Positions 4,357 to 7,373 of a DNA stretch of 7,373 nucleotides are shown here, piece after piece. The notes under the pieces were generated by a model. That model was given only the letters and a program-made list of their open reading frames with translations. It did no database searches and was not told the DNA's origin. The position numbers were made by a program, and so were the translations under genes. The number at the start of each line of letters is the position of its first letter. Position 1 is the stretch's first letter. The stretch is from a bacterium (GTDB taxonomy: Bacteria > Actinomycetota > Acidimicrobiia > Acidimicrobiales > CATQHL01). The stretch lies in the NCBI GenBank assembly GCA_028819945.1, contig JAPPKQ010000053.1, positions 1-7,373 on the forward strand. Reading direction: 5' to 3'.

Positions 4357-5620
4357 CGGGGGCCTCCTTCTCCTCGCCGGCGGCCTGAGTCTCGCCGCGT
4401 AGCTCGGCCAGCACTTCGCCGGTGTCGGCGCCCAGCGGGCGGCCCACGAACGACACCTTGCCGGGCGTGCGGGACAGGCGCGGCGACACGGCCTGCATCA
4501 CGACGCCGTCGACGGTCGTGAACAGCCCTCGCCGGGCGAAGTGCTCATCGGCGAACAGGTCCCCCATGGTGTACACGGGGGCGATGGCGGCGTCGGCCTC
4601 CTCGAAGCGGCGGATCACCTCGGCCGACGGCCGCTCGGCGATCCAGCCCGAGACGAGCGCCTCCAAGGCGTCGCGGTTCTCGAAGCGTGCCGTGAAGGTT
4701 GTGAACCGCTCGTCGCCGCCCGCGCCGATGAGATCCAGCACCCGGTTGGCCACGGTGTCGCTGGAGGCCGAGAGCGCCACCCACTCGCCGTCGCTGCAGA
4801 GATACGTCCCCCGCGGCACCGAGTAGGGGATGCCGGCGCCTAGGCGCGGCTGCTCGTAGCCCAGGTGGGCGAACGCCGAGGGCAGCGGCCCCATGACGTG
4901 CATGAGCGCCTCCACCAGCGAGAGATCCACCACCTGGCCCCTGCCGCTGCGGCGGGCCTCCCACAGCGCCGCCATCGCGCCGAAGGCCCCCAGCGTGCCC
5001 GTGAGTTCGTCGGTGAGCGCCACCGGCGGCAGCAGCGGCTGCCCGCCGGCCTCGCCGCTGATCGCCGCATAACCGCTGAGCGCCTCGGCCAGGGTGGCGA
5101 AGCCGGGCCGCTGGGCGTACGGGCCTTCCTGACCGAAGGCCGTGACGCGCAGGATCACCAGCCGAGGGTTGCGCGCCAGCAGCACGTCCGGTGCCAGCCC
5201 CAGAGCCTCCAACTTCCCGGGCCGCAGGTTCTCCACGAGCAGGTCGGCGCCGTCGATCAACCGCAGCATGGCCTCGAGGCCCTCGGGGGTCTTCAGGTCC
5301 AGCACCACGGTGCGCTTGTTGCGCCCCGCCAGCTTCCAGAAGTAGGAGTCGGCGTCGCCGTCGGGCGGCATCCAGCCCAGCCGGCGGACCGAATCGCCGC
5401 TCGGCGACTCCACCTTGATCACGTCGGCGCCGAGGTCGCCGAGCAGCCGGGCCGCGCCCGGACCGGCCACGACGGTCGCCATGTCCACCACCCGGACGCC
5501 GGCCAGCGGCCCCTGGCCCTCCCCGGGCCCGCTTACGTCAGCCACCCGCACCGGCTCCGGTGTCGCCCCCACCGACGACCCGGCCCTGCCCGGGCGCGGC
5601 TCGGGCCCGTCAAGCACCAT
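4349..5620 (-). CDS. Class III CoA-transferase (CaiB/BaiF family)
   Basis: 423-residue cytoplasmic enzyme that moves CoA between carboxylic acids through a mixed anhydride on an active-site Asp. Family landmarks are PLAGVRVVDMATVVAGP (38-54), the nucleotide-like GDLGADVIKVE (61-71), LKTPEGLEAMLRLID (109-123), LLVENLRPG (127-135), GQEGPY (163-168), and ALTDELTG (201-208) whose D204 aligns with the catalytic Asp of formyl-CoA transferase. GRGQVVDLSLVEALM (227-241) and IPYSVPRGTY (264-273) also fit. ATG 5620 overlaps the MaoC stop by 11 nt but has no ribosome-binding site; the first 35 residues are Gly/Pro-rich and outside the family fold. A GTG at 5545, with GGAG 9 nt upstream, would give a more typical 398-residue protein. 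The acid and CoA donor are unknown. Confidence 0.88.
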   Translation of the reverse strand: MVLDGPEPRPGRAGSSVGATPEPVRVADVSGPGEGQGPLAGVRVVDMATVVAGPGAARLLGDLGADVIKVESPSGDSVRRLGWMPPDGDADSYFWKLAGRNKRTVVLDLKTPEGLEAMLRLIDGADLLVENLRPGKLEALGLAPDVLLARNPRLVILRVTAFGQEGPYAQRPGFATLAEALSGYAAISGEAGGQPLLPPVALTDELTGTLGAFGAMAALWEARRSGRGQVVDLSLVEALMHVMGPLPSAFAHLGYEQPRLGAGIPYSVPRGTYLCSDGEWVALSASSDTVANRVLDLIGAGGDERFTTFTARFENRDALEALVSGWIAERPSAEVIRRFEEADAAIAPVYTMGDLFADEHFARRGLFTTVDGVVMQAVSPRLSRTPGKVSFVGRPLGADTGEVLAELRGETQAAGEEKEAPDE

Positions 5621-6134
5621 CTGTGGATCGGCGAGGCAGCAGCACCGAGCGCTTGTAGGTCGTGACCACGGTGCCGTCCTGGTTGCGCCCGACGGTTTCG
5701 ACGGTGACGATGCCGGCGTCGGGGCGCGACCGGCTGGGGCGTGCCTCGAGCACCGTGCTGATGCCGTAGAGCGTGTCACCGGGATACACGGGCGCGGTGT
5801 GGCGCAGGTCGGTGGTGCCCAGGTTGGCCAGCGCCCGCCCCGAGATGTCCGGCACGCTCATGCCCAGCAGGAGCGAGTAGATGTGCGGGCCGGCCACGAC
5901 CGGGCGCTCGAACGGCCCCTGGGTGCCGTCGAAGTGCGCCGAGTCCACGTGCAGCGGGTGCACCTCAAGGGTCAGCATGCAGAACAGGTGGCTCTCGGCC
6001 TCGGTGATGGTCTTGCCGGGCCAGTGGCGGTACTCGTCGCCCACCTCGAAGTCCTCGAAGCAGCCGCCGAAGCGCCGCTCACGCGCCTCGAAGACCCGGC
6101 CCCCGCCGGCCGCCGAGTCCTGTTCGCCTCCCAT
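5610..6134 (-). CDS. MaoC-like acyl-CoA hydratase/dehydratase
   Basis: 174-residue single hot-dog-fold protein of the MaoC dehydratase family, predicted to add or remove water across an enoyl-CoA double bond. CFEDFEVGDEYRHWPGKTITEAES (25-48) is the usual N-terminal part. The hydratase-2 region reads E57-V-H-P-L-H62, where the usual D-x-N-P-L-H has the catalytic His kept but Asp replaced by Glu and Asn by His; HPLH forms occur in MaoC relatives such as mesaconyl-CoA-hydratase-like proteins. VVAGPHIYSLLLG (79-91) and PVYPGDTL (115-122) complete the fold. The ATG shares one base with the upstream stop (TGATG) and has GGAGGG just before it. The neighbouring CoA-transferase would supply its CoA thioester substrate. 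The specific substrate cannot be told from sequence. Confidence 0.85.
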   Translation of the reverse strand: MGGEQDSAAGGGRVFEARERRFGGCFEDFEVGDEYRHWPGKTITEAESHLFCMLTLEVHPLHVDSAHFDGTQGPFERPVVAGPHIYSLLLGMSVPDISGRALANLGTTDLRHTAPVYPGDTLYGISTVLEARPSRSRPDAGIVTVETVGRNQDGTVVTTYKRSVLLPRRSTDGA

Positions 6135-7285
6135 CAGCCCTCCAGCGCCGCCGCCTCGTCGATGATGCCCGCAGGGTCGTCGTGGGGCACGCTGCGCAGC
6201 CAGTCCGGGTTCACGAGCCGACCGAAGCCGGGCTCGTCGGGCAGCGGGTCCATCAGCCCGTCGCGCACCACCGGCTGGCGCAGCGAGTCGGCGAACTGGT
6301 CCACGCCGCTGCCGACGATGCCCCACTCCAAGGGCAGGTCGGAGCGACCCAGTCCCCCGAAGATCTGGGCGTGCTCGAGGGCGTTCATGTGTGGACCGAT
6401 CTGCATGCCGGCCGCGTCCGCCTGCGCCAGGATGTCGCCGATCGAGGTGATCCCGCCCATCGTCGTGACGTCGACCCGCACGAAGTCGACCGAGTTGTGG
6501 GCGACGAGCGACTCGGGGTAGTGCGCCCCGCCCTGCTCGTCGCCGAAGGCGATGGGGAACGGCGACCGTTCCCTCAATGCCGCGATGATGCGAGCGTTGC
6601 CGGGCGGGAAGGCGTCCTCGAACCAACCCAGGGTCATGTCGAGGCTCTCCAGGAAGGCCACCGCATCGTCGACGGCGCTGAACATCCAGGCCCCGTCGCA
6701 GCCCACCCAGAGTTCGTCGGCCACTGAGGCGGCCGCCTCCAGGCGGGCCTTGGAGCGGACCACGTCGGGCGCCATCGGCAGTTTGACGCGCCGGTAGCCC
6801 CGCTCGTACAGGTCGGTGACCTGCTCGATCACCGCGGCGGGATCGATGGAGGGCGGGTAGCCGGCGATCCCCGTCACCGGCATCGCCACGTTCGAGCCGC
6901 CCAGCATCTGTGCGATGGGCAGGCCGCGGCGCTTGGCCTCGGCATCCCAGACCGCCAGGTCGACGATCGACAGGGCCCGCAGGCCGATCCCCCCGACCAG
7001 GCAGGACAGGTTGGAGCGCTGCACGGACTCGAAAGCCGCCTCGGGCTCATCGGTGGGGCGCCCCAGGTAGCGCGGCCCGATGTAGTCGTGGATCATCTCG
7101 GCGATCGGGCCGTCGCGGCTCAGCGTGAAGCCGTACCCGCATATTCCGTCGCGGGTCCGCACCCGCACCAGGCCGAACTCCCGGTACTCCATGACCCAGT
7201 CGCCGAAGCGGATCACCTCGGGCACCGGGGCGCGCACCGTCAGGGCGTCCACCGCTTCGATCTGCCGTCCTCGTTCGTCACTCAT
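6134..7285 (-). CDS. Enolase-superfamily enzyme, mandelate racemase subgroup
   Basis: 383-residue enzyme with an N-terminal capping domain (about 1-125) and a TIM-barrel domain. Members abstract the proton next to a carboxylate bound to Mg and then racemise, cycloisomerise or dehydrate. Metal ligands appear as D197 (VGCDGAW), E223 (GWFEDAF) and D249 (AFGDEQ). The His-Asp dyad typical of mandelate racemase and acid-sugar dehydratases is kept: D272 (RVDVTTMGG) and H299 (GPHMNALEH), plus E320 (PLEWG). The usual K-x-K on the second barrel strand reads K168-L-P170, so the second lysine is absent. This favours a one-base dehydratase or isomerase over a two-base racemase, and argues against muconate cycloisomerase. 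ATG 7285 overlaps the upstream stop (ATGA), with only a distant GGGGGG as ribosome-binding site. Substrate unknown, probably a hydroxy- or sugar acid. Confidence 0.85.
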   Translation of the reverse strand: MSDERGRQIEAVDALTVRAPVPEVIRFGDWVMEYREFGLVRVRTRDGICGYGFTLSRDGPIAEMIHDYIGPRYLGRPTDEPEAAFESVQRSNLSCLVGGIGLRALSIVDLAVWDAEAKRRGLPIAQMLGGSNVAMPVTGIAGYPPSIDPAAVIEQVTDLYERGYRRVKLPMAPDVVRSKARLEAAASVADELWVGCDGAWMFSAVDDAVAFLESLDMTLGWFEDAFPPGNARIIAALRERSPFPIAFGDEQGGAHYPESLVAHNSVDFVRVDVTTMGGITSIGDILAQADAAGMQIGPHMNALEHAQIFGGLGRSDLPLEWGIVGSGVDQFADSLRQPVVRDGLMDPLPDEPGFGRLVNPDWLRSVPHDDPAGIIDEAAALEG

Positions 7286-7373
7286 ACGCAGAGATACCCC
7301 CCGTCGACGCTCAGTATGTGTCCGGTCTCCATGGATGCGGCATCCGACGCCAGGAAGATGGCCGGCCCCACGA
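7282..7373 (-). CDS. Short-chain dehydrogenase/reductase, C-terminal end (partial)
   Basis: The last 29 residues of a minus-strand gene entering from the right edge read VGPAIFLASDAAS, then METGHILSVDGGYLCV, and stop at TGA 7284-7282. FLASDAAS..TGHILSVDGGY is the C-terminal signature of classical NAD(P)-dependent short-chain dehydrogenases, which oxidise or reduce alcohols and ketones. The Rossmann fold and the catalytic Tyr-x3-Lys lie outside the window. The stop overlaps the ATG of the enolase-superfamily gene by 4 nt (ATGA), so both are in one operon. It probably handles an alcohol or keto intermediate of the same pathway. Confidence 0.85.
   Translation of the reverse strand, partial: VGPAIFLASDAASMETGHILSVDGGYLCV

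Noticed and set aside
4865..6521. Long plus-strand open frames (4865-5665 and 5415-6521) opposite the catabolic operon
   Set aside because: They are antisense shadows of the CoA-transferase, MaoC and enolase-superfamily genes, which have clear conserved motifs; the plus-strand products have none.
4066..7285. A classical beta-ketoadipate (catechol) operon
   Set aside because: The enolase-superfamily gene has the mandelate racemase His-Asp dyad and lacks the K-x-K motif of muconate cycloisomerase, and no catechol dioxygenase or 3-oxoadipate genes are in view.

Overview
The window is high-GC double-stranded DNA with densely packed, mostly overlapping genes and a likely leaderless promoter (TANNNT about 7 nt before an ATG). 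This fits a high-GC actinobacterium (Actinomycetota). A free-living or marine Acidimicrobiia-like lineage is my guess, not something the sequence proves. There are two different halves.

Left half (1-4015) is an accessory region rich in toxin-antitoxin (TA) genes. About 1-390 holds no recognisable protein gene; it contains a 119-bp repeat (copy A, 272-390). Next, on the minus strand, come an AbiEii-family nucleotidyltransferase toxin (396-1136, TTG start), its likely winged-helix antitoxin (1145-1717), and a remnant of a DUF4143 ATPase (about 1645-2004) cut off where the second repeat copy begins (copy B, 2007-2125). Each repeat carries four 13-bp partly symmetric boxes at an exact 23-bp period, then a GC-rich hairpin. 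The two copies lie in direct orientation and bracket the minus-strand genes. On the plus strand follow a short C-terminal gene remnant (to 2295), a ribbon-helix-helix antitoxin with a MazF toxin (2360-2614 and 2604-2960), and a single-chain minimal nucleotidyltransferase-HEPN protein (3077-4015). A bidirectional terminator-like hairpin (4022-4050) separates this from the next block.

Right half (4066-7373) is a tightly coupled minus-strand catabolic operon. In transcription order it has the 3' end of a short-chain dehydrogenase, which enters from the right edge; a mandelate-racemase-subgroup enolase-superfamily enzyme; a MaoC-like hydratase; a class III (CaiB/BaiF) CoA-transferase; and a muconolactone-isomerase-like small protein. 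Every junction overlaps by 1 to 11 nt, so the five products probably act in one pathway. A plausible scheme is oxidation and dehydration or isomerisation of an organic acid, CoA transfer, hydration of an enoyl-CoA, and double-bond isomerisation. The substrate is unknown.

The most unusual items are the paired 23-bp-period box arrays that bracket a TA cassette and coincide with a gene truncation, and the enolase-superfamily enzyme whose second catalytic lysine position reads proline inside this unusual gene set.
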